A program made the position numbers and the translations under genes. Of a DNA stretch of 64,000 nucleotides, positions 36,101 through 44,785 are shown in pieces. The number at the start of each line of letters is the position of its first letter. Position 1 is the stretch's first letter. The notes under the pieces are model-generated. The model saw nothing but the letters and a program-made list of their open reading frames with translations. It made no database searches and was not told where the DNA came from. Origin of the DNA: an uncultured Lachnospiraceae bacterium. Its GTDB lineage: Bacteria; Bacillota; Clostridia; Lachnospirales; Lachnospiraceae. The stretch spans positions 1 through 64,000 of the forward strand of contig CANQSB010000008.1 in assembly GCA_947626435.1 (NCBI GenBank). The letters are read 5' to 3'.

Positions 36101-36816
36101 GAAATGTTTTTTCCCTCGGCCACAGCCTTGGTAAACGCGTACTGGTATTCGGGAAGCTCTGCCGAAAGCTTCTGCCCGACAAGGTTTATATCGCTGTAGC
36201 ACACTATGATTCCCTTGTTGTTTGCAATCATGGCGTCGCCGTATCCGTCAATGTTCATCTTTTCAATATATTTTTGGAGCTCCGCCACATTGTAATCTAT
36301 ACCGAGAATGCTCCTGCCGTCAGAAAGGAGCTTCGCTATTGTGAAACACATACCGTCCGTGAACGCGTCTTTGTACACGTTTGAAATATAAGCCTCGCCC
36401 GTTTTTTCAGCCATAAGCCCCTTGTACCATTCGCGGTCTTGAATCACGTAATCCTCGGGCGCGTCCATATCGGATATGAGTATGTCTCCGCTGTCCGCAA
36501 GCATGCAGAATACGTTGCTGAAGGTGCCGTCGGAGGCGGCGATTTCATTCGCTTTCTGCTGCGACAGATATTCGCTTATTTCATCGTTGGAGGCATTGTG
36601 CGCTATCATCGTCTCCAAGTCATTGCCGATTTGGTTCAGCCTGTCGATTCGCCGATTCAATAATTCCTGCAGGTCGGCGGCTATATTGTCAAGCTTCATC
36701 TGCCCGGTTTCATTTGCTTTTGTGGCCGCTCGATTGTACATGACCGCCATACTCGCAAAGCTTACTATTATGGCAGCCACAATCACTATAACCCATAATT
36801 TCGTTTTTTTAGCCAT
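33172..36816 (-). CDS. Hybrid histidine kinase with two tandem extracellular sensor regions
   Basis: A 1214-residue membrane kinase. Order: membrane helix (about 5-25), first Cache-like sensor (about 28-270), helix (about 275-298), an Asn/Gly-rich cytosolic linker, helix (about 350-375), second dCache-like sensor (about 380-615; GYAFLVDKEGQLINHPNP), helix (about 623-645), HisKA with His near 681 in FLAQMSHEIRTPINAVLG, ATPase (GTGLGIAI), receiver with Asp near 980, an acidic Glu/Ala-rich linker, and HPt with His near 1158 in LVHALKSTSLSIGA. The start at 36816 follows AAAGGAGAA; an upstream ATG would overlap the promoter -10. It heads the minus-strand operon. Confidence 0.9.
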   Translation of the reverse strand: MAKKTKLWVIVIVAAIIVSFASMAVMYNRAATKANETGQMKLDNIAADLQELLNRRIDRLNQIGNDLETMIAHNASNDEISEYLSQQKANEIAASDGTFSNVFCMLADSGDILISDMDAPEDYVIQDREWYKGLMAEKTGEAYISNVYKDAFTDGMCFTIAKLLSDGRSILGIDYNVAELQKYIEKMNIDGYGDAMIANNKGIIVCYSDINLVGQKLSAELPEYQYAFTKAVAEGKNISVKKSGTTVFCSRMANDWYLMLGMDNSDLYHISNKKIIYGVLIRVFLIAALIAFFAISNRKRTNAPSNNISDKGANAEITPNGAVSGGNSGHKPQGTHENVSPGHTMLTIKTQQRFRFLIIAVFVATMIITITINAILNINWSKAKMREEISGYSYEIGNWVLEQKSILDMFVNVISANPSILENYEGMVTWLNDVTKHYPGISATYIANPDFAFTHGHPMVMNNGWVPDEDYVEEERDWYIGAVAAEDFYITEPYFDARTGEYCVTFSKAVYSDDNLFLGVFAIDFYLDALIDILGGGYSDDGYAFLVDKEGQLINHPNPEYQSTTDELVNIHDLVYERAYGKNDIVTLRDYDNEYRSCMMMNEDFSGFNVVVLKRAWSIYGDVVIYSLLYLVLFGICIIGVNTLIVKMIHWQQEANESLEEAVELAKKADKAKSKFLAQMSHEIRTPINAVLGMNEMILREKPSMAIREYALNVQSAGTTLLSLINGILDFSKIEDGKMEIIPVDYDTASLINDMVNIVSEKLRAKSLELKLEIDPEIPCRLYGDDIRIRQIITNILTNAAKYTPEGSVTLRMKSVASDDEGKMLLHVEVEDTGIGIKPEDMDKLFSSFQRLEEERNRNIEGTGLGIAITNSLLIMMGSKLMVESTYGKGSLFWFEVPQKIMSAEPIGDYDLRRQQSLEETRNQRYIFAPDAQVLVVDDNRMNLKVASGLLKRNGINPDVADGGMACLEYVKKYHYDIIFMDHMMPEMNGIETLKKLKEDNLLPDDTIVIMMTANAILGAREEYLQEGFVDYISKPIVVAKLEEALEKYLPSEKISYKTEGDEAEEASKENIAQENTPKEDSAAEASEETPQGEAASKKPGLDERFPFLDTKTGMEYFADDEVFYIEMLKSYVDGANMQDIDNALNTDDIGKYQTLVHALKSTSLSIGAAELSEQAKALEHAAKSNDIDFIRQNHNACMDAYRDLVEKLAEALN

Positions 36817-36847
36817 TGTATTTCTCCTTTTAGTGAGTGTCAAATGC

Positions 36848-36877
36848 ATTATACCCCATTATAACAATTTTTTTCAA
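36848..36877 (-). promoter_or_regulatory. Promoter of the minus-strand kinase operon
   Basis: On the minus strand TTGAAA (36877-36872) and TATAAT (36853-36848) are 18 bases apart; a second TATAAT lies just upstream of the first. Transcription would begin near 36841, about 25 bases before the chosen start codon. Confidence 0.65.
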
Positions 36878-36976
36878 GCCTGTTGCGTGAATTAGGAAAA
36901 AAATATAAATAATTAGTAAAAAATGGCAGATAAAAGTGCAAAAAATGCTTAAAAATGCTCAAAAAAGTTAATTTAA

Positions 36977-37005
36977 TTGACATATATCTGCTCAAAAAGT
37001 ATACT
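36977..37005 (+). promoter_or_regulatory. Promoter of the plus-strand HD-GYP/kinase operon
   Basis: Perfect TTGACA (36977-36982), 17-base spacer and TATACT (37000-37005). The expected leader is about 190 bases. The intergenic region (36817-37199) is very AT-rich and carries this promoter and the divergent one. A small palindrome AAGTATACTT overlaps the -10. Nothing else was recognised in the leader. Confidence 0.7.
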
Positions 37006-37199
37006 TTAAAAAGTATGTGCGCTAATTGTATGGTAGAAAAGGAATTTTAAATAATGTACGATAATTTTTTCCTAATTAATTTGATTTATTTCGCACTTTA
37101 TTATAGTATTGATTATGATAGAATGATATAATGAATATCAAAATGCATATGTAGCACGCATGACATACTGAAACATACTGAAAATGAGGTGGTTTTTTA

Positions 37200-38240
37200 A
37201 TGGAGGCAGAGGCATCGGGCAGCTGGGTTTTGGTGGTTGACGACGATGTGGCAAATCTTAGAATGGCAATCCGTATACTCGGAGCGGAAAATATGCGTGT
37301 AAGTTGTGTAAAATCAGGAGCGGAGGCGGTCAAATTCCTGCATGGCAGCCGCCCCGACATTATTCTTCTCGATATTCATATGCCTGCGATGGACGGTTTC
37401 GACACACTTAAATCCATACGAGAAAATACGCCTGCATCTGACATCCCTGTGATTTTTCTTACAGCCGATGACGACAATGAAATGGAGACGAGGGGGCTTA
37501 AGGCGGGCGCGATGGATTTTATCAGGAAGCCCTTTCTGCCCGAGGTGTTTCTTATGCGCGTAAGGCATACGATAGAGCTGGTGCGCCTGCAGACAGACCT
37601 TGAAAGAGAGGTTGAGGAAAAAACAAAAAAGATAAGCGAGCAGCACGAAAAGCTAAAAAGACTGTCGGGACAGATAGTAATGGCTCTGTCGGGGGCGATA
37701 GACGCCAAGGACGCGTATACAAACGGACATTCCACCAGAGTAGCGGATTATTCGAGAGAGATAGCGCGCAGGGCGGGCTTTTCCAATGAGGAGCAGGACG
37801 ACATACATATGATGGGACTGCTCCACGATGTAGGCAAAATCGGCATCCCCGACGGGATTATCAACAAGACCGCAAAGCTTACGGATGAGGAATACGATAT
37901 AATAAAAACACATCCTGTGCTGGGCGAGGGAATTTTAAAAAACATTACGGAATTTCCGCAGCTTATGACAGGGGCGCGATGGCATCACGAGCGTTATGAC
38001 GGAAAAGGCTACCCTGACGGGCTTGCGGGCGAGAATATTCCTGTGGAAGCGAGGATTATCGCCGTTGCCGATTCGTATGACGCCATGAGTTCTAGGCGCA
38101 GCTACCGTGACGTGCTTGAACAGTCTTATATACGCGCGGAGATGGAAAAAGGAAAGGGCACTCAGTTTGACCCGACGTTTGCCGAAATCATGATTAATAT
38201 GATTGACGAGGACACATCTTATGAAATGAGAGAAAAGTAG
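37200..38240 (+). CDS. Receiver-HD-GYP response regulator (putative c-di-GMP phosphodiesterase)
   Basis: A 346-residue regulator: receiver (2-125; phospho-acceptor Asp near 57 in LLDIHMPAMDGF, Lys in IRKPF), a coiled linker (about 125-160), then an HD-GYP domain with the HD pair in LLHDVGKIGIP near 208 and HHERYDGKGYPDGL near 261. HD-GYP proteins hydrolyse cyclic di-GMP. Both metal and GYP motifs are intact, so activity is plausible. It is the first gene of the plus-strand operon, 11 bases before a hybrid kinase likely to feed it. The GGDEF protein at 56.4 kb could supply the opposing activity. Confidence 0.92.
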   Translation: MEAEASGSWVLVVDDDVANLRMAIRILGAENMRVSCVKSGAEAVKFLHGSRPDIILLDIHMPAMDGFDTLKSIRENTPASDIPVIFLTADDDNEMETRGLKAGAMDFIRKPFLPEVFLMRVRHTIELVRLQTDLEREVEEKTKKISEQHEKLKRLSGQIVMALSGAIDAKDAYTNGHSTRVADYSREIARRAGFSNEEQDDIHMMGLLHDVGKIGIPDGIINKTAKLTDEEYDIIKTHPVLGEGILKNITEFPQLMTGARWHHERYDGKGYPDGLAGENIPVEARIIAVADSYDAMSSRRSYRDVLEQSYIRAEMEKGKGTQFDPTFAEIMINMIDEDTSYEMREK

Positions 38241-38251
38241 GGAGGCATCTT

Positions 38252-41089
38252 ATGTACGAACGTGAAAGGAAAAATTCATCACATCTGATACTTTTGGCAG
38301 GCTATACGCTGCTCATGGCGGCACTGACTGTGGAGGCTTTGCTGCTTGGGTGGACAAAGCTTGTAATCTTAGAACTGCTCCTGGGGCTTGCCGTATGCTG
38401 GATATTGCATATTACAGGCAAATCATCCGAAAAAGCGCGGTTGTGGGTATATTTTGTGATGACGATGTTATCATACGGTTTTTACGCCATACACGACACC
38501 AGCTTTTATGACGCGGCGCTTGTGATGACGGCTATCATACTTGTATATTTTACTGCCGAGATATATGACTTTATCGGTTATTGCGTGGCGGTATACGTTT
38601 CCACAATGCTATATGATATTTTTGTAGTGCCCGACATTGTCTTTACGGTCGACGTGCTCTCGGTTTCGCGCCTGATTTTTAACTTTGTCGTAGTCTTTAT
38701 GGCGGGTTATCTGGTGAAGGTGGCTGTCAGAAAGCGAGGCAGCAGGGAGAAAAACATTACAAGAGAGATGAAACGCCTTGAGGAAATAAATCTCAGGACA
38801 GAAGATTTCCTCACAAATGTGTCGCACGAGCTGCGCACGCCGGTCAACGTGGTTACAGGTCTTACCGCCGTCATGCTCAAAAAGGAGGACGACGCGGAAA
38901 AGAGAAAGGATATAGTTTCCCTGCAGAGGGCAGGCTACAGGCTGTTTAATCAGATAGAGGACATTCTCGACTACACGGAGATTGACACAAACCGCATCAG
39001 AGTGGAGTCAGAGGCGTATATGGTATCGTCTGTCATAAATGACATTGCCGCAAACTGCCATTTGGAGGACAATGAAAACCATATTGAGATGATATTCGAT
39101 GTGGACGCGAGTATTCCCTCGGTGCTTATCGGAGACGGGCGCAAGATAAAAAAGATTATCCAGCACCTTGTTGACAATGCCGTCAAATTTACAAAAAAGG
39201 GCGGCGTATATGTTCATGTGTACGCACTGCCAAAGACATACGGCGTAAATCTCTGCATAAATGTGTGTGACACGGGAGTAGGCATAAGCGAGGAGAACAT
39301 CAGAAAAATCACGGAAAAATTCTACCAGTCAAACAGCGGCAGAAACCGTAATGCAGGCGGCTTAGGGCTTGGAGTTCCCATTGTAAACGGAATGGCGGCG
39401 GCAATGGGCGGCTTTATGCAGATTGAGAGCAAGGAAGGCGTCGGCACCTCGGTTTTGGTGTCGATACCTCAAAAGGTTGAAAACGACGCCCACTCAATGT
39501 CCGTCGATGACAAATCGCAGATGTGCCTTGCATGCTATTTAAAGGCTGACAAATATGAGGTAACGGCTGTAAGGAATTATTACAATACGATGATTTCCAA
39601 TATGGCGCGCGGTCTGGAGGTTACAGTCCATAGAGTATTTGACATGGAGGAGCTTGAAAAGCTCACATCGGTCTACCAGCTTACGCACCTTTTTATAGGA
39701 GTGGACGAGTACAGCGAGAATACGTCGTATTTTGAGTATCTTGATAAGAGCATAAGCGTTGTGGTGGTGGCGGACAACGACTTTGAGATTCCAAGAGGCA
39801 GCAGGGTGAAAGTGCTGAGAAAGCCGTTCTGCAGCCTGATGGTGGCGGAGATATTAAACGCCAAGGTGACGGACAGCGCGGATGCCGCCGAGAGCGACAA
39901 AAACCTGCATATGATATGCCCTGACATAAAGGCGCTCGTAGTTGACGATGAGCCGATGAACCTGATGGTGGCGGAGGGCATTTTGGGCGAGTACCGCATG
40001 AAGGTAAAGACGGCGCATAGCGGAATGGAGGCAATCGAGATATGCAGTCAGGAGGAGTTTGACCTGATATTTCTTGACCATATGATGCCCGAGATGGACG
40101 GCGTGGAGACATTAAAGCAGCTTCGCAGGCTAAACACAAACGTGGAGCACCCGTTCTTGGTGGTTGCCTTTACCGCAAATGCCGTGAGCGGAGCGAAAGA
40201 AATGTTTTTCAAGGAGGGCTTTGACGGTTTTCTTTCCAAGCCCATTGAGACTTCGGAGCTCGAGCGCGTATTGAGAAAGCTGCTCCCCAAAGCGGCAGTT
40301 CAGTATGTAAGCCACGACAGTGTGGCGAATGAGACGAAAAAGCCCGACAAAGCAGAAGATAAAGCAGAAATAATAAATGATATACCTGCGGACAATGCGG
40401 CGGAGGAAGTGGCGGAAACAGCCGCGGATAATGAAACCGCCGAAACCGGGCAGGCATCACCGCTTGCGGCGGCAGGCATTGACACGGCGACGGGACTTGA
40501 ATACTGTCAGGGAATGGAAGATTTGTATAATCAGGTGCTTATCGAGTTTGCGCAGGGTGAGAAGAAAAACAAAAAGGAGATAAGCGAATACAAGGAAAGC
40601 GGCGATTTGGACAATTACCGCATACGTGTCCACGCATTAAAAAGCACGTCGAAAACCATAGGCGCAATGGAGCTTTCGGAGCTTGCAAGGCTTGCGGAGG
40701 CGGCGGCAAAGAAAGGCGACGCGGACTACATAAACAGCCATAATGAGGAACTGCTTGAAAAATATGAGGAAACGGCGCGCGGAATAGGCAAGGCGTTTGG
40801 GCTGGAGGAACCCGAGCCGCCTGTTTCGGAACCCGAGCCAAAGGGAGAGGAAATCACGGAAGATGAGCTTATCGGGCAGCTTATAGAGCTTGAACAGTGC
40901 CTTGGCACCTACGAGGAGGATAAGGCTGCAAAAATCATTGCGCAGCTAAGTCAATGCGCGTATCAGGGAGCATCCGTAGGGGAAATGCTTGATGGTATAA
41001 AGCATGACGTGGAGGATTTTGAGATGACCGCGGCTGCCGAAAAGACAAGGGCGCTGGTCAATCAATTGAAAGGCGGTGAAAAGCTATGA
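38252..41089 (+). CDS. Membrane hybrid histidine kinase with pseudo-receiver, receiver and HPt
   Basis: A 945-residue kinase. Five or six helices occupy about 10-155. HisKA has His near 191 in FLTNVSHELRTPVNVVTG; the ATPase follows with VDNAVKFTKKGG and GGLGLGVPIVNG. Residues about 425-540 look like a receiver fold (VVVVADNDFEI, KVLRKPFCSLMVAEIL) but lack a recognisable DD pair and phospho-acceptor, so it is probably a degenerate receiver. A true receiver follows with Asp near 608 in FLDHMMPEMDG, then an acidic linker and HPt with His near 793 in VHALKSTSKTIGAMELSE. A further 80-residue helical tail ends the protein. It overlaps the next kinase gene by four bases. Confidence 0.9.
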   Translation: MYERERKNSSHLILLAGYTLLMAALTVEALLLGWTKLVILELLLGLAVCWILHITGKSSEKARLWVYFVMTMLSYGFYAIHDTSFYDAALVMTAIILVYFTAEIYDFIGYCVAVYVSTMLYDIFVVPDIVFTVDVLSVSRLIFNFVVVFMAGYLVKVAVRKRGSREKNITREMKRLEEINLRTEDFLTNVSHELRTPVNVVTGLTAVMLKKEDDAEKRKDIVSLQRAGYRLFNQIEDILDYTEIDTNRIRVESEAYMVSSVINDIAANCHLEDNENHIEMIFDVDASIPSVLIGDGRKIKKIIQHLVDNAVKFTKKGGVYVHVYALPKTYGVNLCINVCDTGVGISEENIRKITEKFYQSNSGRNRNAGGLGLGVPIVNGMAAAMGGFMQIESKEGVGTSVLVSIPQKVENDAHSMSVDDKSQMCLACYLKADKYEVTAVRNYYNTMISNMARGLEVTVHRVFDMEELEKLTSVYQLTHLFIGVDEYSENTSYFEYLDKSISVVVVADNDFEIPRGSRVKVLRKPFCSLMVAEILNAKVTDSADAAESDKNLHMICPDIKALVVDDEPMNLMVAEGILGEYRMKVKTAHSGMEAIEICSQEEFDLIFLDHMMPEMDGVETLKQLRRLNTNVEHPFLVVAFTANAVSGAKEMFFKEGFDGFLSKPIETSELERVLRKLLPKAAVQYVSHDSVANETKKPDKAEDKAEIINDIPADNAAEEVAETAADNETAETGQASPLAAAGIDTATGLEYCQGMEDLYNQVLIEFAQGEKKNKKEISEYKESGDLDNYRIRVHALKSTSKTIGAMELSELARLAEAAAKKGDADYINSHNEELLEKYEETARGIGKAFGLEEPEPPVSEPEPKGEEITEDELIGQLIELEQCLGTYEEDKAAKIIAQLSQCAYQGASVGEMLDGIKHDVEDFEMTAAAEKTRALVNQLKGGEKL

Positions 41090-43716
41090 GTATTCAGGAA
41101 CGCCTGTACAGGCTTATTACGTCTATAGGACTTTTGGGACTGACTTTTGGGGTTGTAGTCGACATAATAGCAGGCAAGAACATAGCAAATCTCATACCTT
41201 TGATTGTCGCGATTGCGGTTTTTGGGCTGATTACATATTTGACGCTGCGTTTTCACAAAATACAGCTTGGCGCAATGATAACCTCTGCCATAGCGATATA
41301 TTTCGTGCTGCCGTATAATTTCATTATGGCGGGCGGAATATACGGCGGCGCGGCAATATGGTTTGTGTTCGGCTTTGTGTTTGTCAGTCTTGTAGTGGAA
41401 GGAAAAGGAAAATATATATTGCTCGTGAGCGGCTATATACTGTTTATCGGCTGCTATTACATCGCGTATTTTTATCCCAATCTCATTGTGCAGCACACGC
41501 TTGCGATGGCACACATGGATTCGCTTATCACGCTCACGATAGTTTCGATAATAACATGCAGCATGGTGCTTTTTCAAAATTCCATTTACCGCAGGGAGAA
41601 TGAAACGGCGCAGAAGCAGAGGGATGAAATAGAAAACCTGAACAAGGCTCAGAGCAATTTCTTTTCCAGCATGAGCCACGAGATACGCACGCCCATCAAC
41701 ACGATAATAGGTTTAAACGAGATGATTCTGCGCGAGGACGTTTCGGACGAGGTAGCACAGGACGCGCAGAATATACAGGGCGCGAGCAAAATGCTGCTCA
41801 CCCTGATAAACGACATACTGGACATGTCAAAGATAGAGTCGGGCAAAATGGACATAGTGCCTGTGACATACGACGTCGGCGCTATGTTTTCCGATATCGT
41901 AAACATGATATGGGTGCGCGCGCGCCAGAAAGGGCTGGAATTTCATATTGACGTTGACGAGTCCGTTCCCGCGCAGCTATACGGCGATGAGGTGCGAATC
42001 AGGCAGGTTCTGATAAACCTGCTCAACAACGCGGTAAAGTACACCCAAGAGGGACAGGTCACGCTGTCGGTCAGGTTTGATTCCATAGACAGCGAAAATA
42101 CCGCCATGATATCGTATTCAGTGACCGATACGGGCATGGGCATAAAAAAAGAAAACATACCGCACCTTTTCAGCGCGTTCAAGCGCGTTGACGAGGAGAA
42201 AAACCGCTATATCGAAGGTACGGGGCTTGGACTTTCCATCGTCAAGCAGCTTGTGGATTTGATGGGCGGCGAGATTGCCGTAAACAGCGTTTATACAAAG
42301 GGCTCCACGTTTGTGGTGACGCTGCCGCAGAAGCTTGTGGGCAGCAGCATGATTGGCCGCCTTGACTTGGAGAAAAAACATTCGATGAACACGCGTGAGA
42401 AGTATAAGCCTGCATTTGAGGCATCGAAGGCGCATGTGCTTATAGTGGACGATAACAACATCAACCTGATGGTGGCGGAAAAGCTCCTGCGCGATACCAA
42501 GGTAAATGTGGATACGGCGGTAAGCGGCGCGCAGGCGTTGAGCCAGGCGGCGTTAAAGCATTATGACGTGATTTTTATGGACCACCTTATGCCTGAGATG
42601 GACGGCATACAGTGCTTTCACGCGATACGCGGCCAGGAGGGCGGCTTGAATAACGATACTCCGATAGTCATACTTACGGCGAACGCGGGCAGCGAAAACC
42701 AGATGCTCTACAAGCGCGAGGGATTTGACGGCTATCTGCTAAAGCCCATAAGCGGCATGCAGCTTGAGACGGAGCTTTTGAAGCACCTGCCAAGGGAGCT
42801 CGTAAGGATGACAAACGTAGAAGGTTTTACCGACGTGGTAGACGGGCTTGTGTTTGAACACGTAAACAAGAAGTTTATCATGATTACGACGGACAGCGTG
42901 AGCGACCTGCCTCCAAAGCTTGCCGGGGAGCGCGGCATCGTGGTGCTGCCGTACCGCGTGTTTACCGATGAGGGCGAGTTCCTTGACGGCATAGAGATAG
43001 AGACGGAGGGAGTGCTCTCATATATGTCCGATAAGGGCAAAAACGCGCGCTCGGAATCGCCGGAGGCTAAGGATTACGAGGAGTTTTTTGCGGAGCAGCT
43101 CACAAGGGCGCAGTATATCATCCACATCGCCATGGCGAAAAATTCCAGCAAGGGTTATGAAAATGCCCTGAAAGCGTCAAAAACCTTTGACAACGTGCTG
43201 GTCGTAGATTCGGGTCATCTTTCAAGCGGAATGGGTATTCTGGCTTTGGAGGCGGAACGGTGCGCTTCGGAGGGCATGAGTCCCGAGGAGATAGTAAAGG
43301 AGCTTGAAAACATCAAAAAACGCATAAACACGAGCTTTATTGTTGGCAGCACAGAGTACCTTGCGCGTTCAGGCAGGATTTCCGCAAAAGTCAACACGAT
43401 ATGCGAAGCCTTTATGCTGCATCCCGTCATAATGCTGAAAAAGAGCAGCATGACCGTCGCGGCGATAAGGATGGGCATGAGAGATACCATTTGGCGTAAA
43501 TATATTAAGTCTACGTTAAAAAATACGGAGGATATTGACAGACAGATTTTGTTTATCACTCACGCGGGACTTACAAGGAGCGAGCTTATGGGTATAGAGG
43601 CGCAGGTCAGGAAGAAAGTGGATTTTGAAAATGTCATTTATCAAAAAGCGTCGCCCGCTATTTCGGCAAACTGCGGTCCTGACAGTTTCGGGCTGTTATT
43701 TATGAGAAAACACTGA
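41086..43716 (+). CDS. Membrane hybrid histidine kinase fused to a DegV fatty-acid-binding domain
   Basis: An 876-residue fusion. About six helices fill residues 10-165. HisKA has His near 197 in FFSSMSHEIRTPINTIIG; the ATPase domain has LLNNAVKYTQEG and GTGLGLSIVKQL. The receiver has Asp near 498 in FMDHLMPEMDG and Lys in LLKPIS. From about 595 to the end is a complete DegV/EDD domain: ITTDSVSDLP, VLPYRVFTDEGEFLDG, VVDSGHLSSGMG, EYLARSGRIS and a C-terminal ITHAG segment. DegV proteins bind fatty acids and in Firmicutes present them to fatty acid kinase. There is no stop or frame change between the parts. The start overlaps the previous gene (ATGA). Confidence 0.93.
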   Translation: MSIQERLYRLITSIGLLGLTFGVVVDIIAGKNIANLIPLIVAIAVFGLITYLTLRFHKIQLGAMITSAIAIYFVLPYNFIMAGGIYGGAAIWFVFGFVFVSLVVEGKGKYILLVSGYILFIGCYYIAYFYPNLIVQHTLAMAHMDSLITLTIVSIITCSMVLFQNSIYRRENETAQKQRDEIENLNKAQSNFFSSMSHEIRTPINTIIGLNEMILREDVSDEVAQDAQNIQGASKMLLTLINDILDMSKIESGKMDIVPVTYDVGAMFSDIVNMIWVRARQKGLEFHIDVDESVPAQLYGDEVRIRQVLINLLNNAVKYTQEGQVTLSVRFDSIDSENTAMISYSVTDTGMGIKKENIPHLFSAFKRVDEEKNRYIEGTGLGLSIVKQLVDLMGGEIAVNSVYTKGSTFVVTLPQKLVGSSMIGRLDLEKKHSMNTREKYKPAFEASKAHVLIVDDNNINLMVAEKLLRDTKVNVDTAVSGAQALSQAALKHYDVIFMDHLMPEMDGIQCFHAIRGQEGGLNNDTPIVILTANAGSENQMLYKREGFDGYLLKPISGMQLETELLKHLPRELVRMTNVEGFTDVVDGLVFEHVNKKFIMITTDSVSDLPPKLAGERGIVVLPYRVFTDEGEFLDGIEIETEGVLSYMSDKGKNARSESPEAKDYEEFFAEQLTRAQYIIHIAMAKNSSKGYENALKASKTFDNVLVVDSGHLSSGMGILALEAERCASEGMSPEEIVKELENIKKRINTSFIVGSTEYLARSGRISAKVNTICEAFMLHPVIMLKKSSMTVAAIRMGMRDTIWRKYIKSTLKNTEDIDRQILFITHAGLTRSELMGIEAQVRKKVDFENVIYQKASPAISANCGPDSFGLLFMRKH

Positions 43717-43768
43717 GAAATATAATGCTTTATTGAGTTGTTAAAGCGATAGCTGTAGGAGGGGGATT

Positions 43769-44575
43769 ATGAGAATAAGGAGATTAAAGGCTGTTGCGGC
43801 GCTGACTGCCGCGGCGGTGCTGCTTGCGGGGTGCCAGACGGATAAGAAAGCGACAGCGTCAATACTTTCGGAGGGCGAGTCAGACCTTGAGTATGTAAAG
43901 TCGAAAGGCGCGCTTGTAGTCGGGATTACTGATTATACGCCGATGGACTATAAGGAGGGCGAGGAATGGACCGGCTTTGACGCTGAGCTTGCAAGAGTCT
44001 TTGCCGAGAGTATCGGCGTGGAGGTCGAATTTCAGGAGATAGACTGGGACTCAAAGGTTGAGCTGCTGAAAAGGGGGCACATAGACTGCATATGGAACGC
44101 AATGACAATGACTGACGAGCTTATGGAGACAATCTCATGCTCGGAGCCATATCTTTCAGGCGCACAGGTCGTGGTGATGGATGCGGACAAGGCGCAGCAG
44201 TATTCCACGATTGAAGAATGTCAGCATATGCTGTTTGCGGTGGAGGGCGGCTCTACGGGAGAGGCTTTGATTAAAGACATGAATTTCCGATATGCGCCAT
44301 ACCCGACGCAGAAGGAGGCGCTGGAGAGCGTGTGTCAAAACAAGTCGGATGCCGCCGTAGTCGACTCGGTCATTGCAGGCTACAGCATAGCAAGCGAAGA
44401 GGGCTTTGAAACTCTTGGCTATAAGCTTGTCCTGAATGATGAGAAAATCTGCATAGGCTTTAGGCAGGGGTCAGACCTTACGGAAGCGGTAAATGAATTT
44501 TTGACAGCCTCGCATGAGGATGGGACGATATACGAAATCGCTGACAAGTATGGAATAAGAGGGGAAGTCTTATAA
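43769..44575 (+). CDS. Amino-acid-type solute-binding lipoprotein
   Basis: A 268-residue family 3 binding protein. The signal peptide ends in a lipobox LLAGC (Cys about 22), so it is lipid-anchored outside the membrane. The binding-protein pattern is clear (LVVGITDYTPMDYKE, WTGFDAELARVFAESIGVEVEF, IDCIWNAMTMT, GFRQGSDLTEAVNEFL). No permease or ATPase gene of a PAAT transporter is nearby. It is 52 bases after the DegV kinase in the same direction and ends the operon at a terminator. It may serve as an extracellular ligand receptor for the kinases, or work with a transporter elsewhere. Confidence 0.9.
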   Translation: MRIRRLKAVAALTAAAVLLAGCQTDKKATASILSEGESDLEYVKSKGALVVGITDYTPMDYKEGEEWTGFDAELARVFAESIGVEVEFQEIDWDSKVELLKRGHIDCIWNAMTMTDELMETISCSEPYLSGAQVVVMDADKAQQYSTIEECQHMLFAVEGGSTGEALIKDMNFRYAPYPTQKEALESVCQNKSDAAVVDSVIAGYSIASEEGFETLGYKLVLNDEKICIGFRQGSDLTEAVNEFLTASHEDGTIYEIADKYGIRGEVL

Positions 44576-44595
44576 GAATACGCATATGTAGTGTA

Positions 44596-44641
44596 AAAAC
44601 GCTCTATCAGCAGCTTTAAGGCAAAGCAGATAGGGCGTTTT
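44596..44641 (+). terminator. Intrinsic terminator after the binding protein
   Basis: AAAACGCTCTATC at 44596-44608 pairs with GATAGGGCGTTTT at 44629-44641 around a 20-base loop; one G-T pair interrupts the Watson-Crick stem. The terminal T-run is part of the stem. It marks the end of the plus-strand signalling operon. Confidence 0.75.
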
Positions 44642-44785
44642 CGATTTGCGTTTGGCGCGTCCACAAAAAACGGCATGATTTTTAGAATTTTTCCACGAAT
44701 TTTTTAAATGTATAGTAACAGGCTCAAATATGTCGTATAATGGACTTGTGCTGAATATGGAAATGTCAGTGAAGGAGGAAAGCTT

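Noticed and set aside
41062-41679. Minus-strand open frame of 205 codons opposite the DegV kinase
   Set aside because: It overlaps the membrane domain of a clear gene and has no ribosome site or domain.
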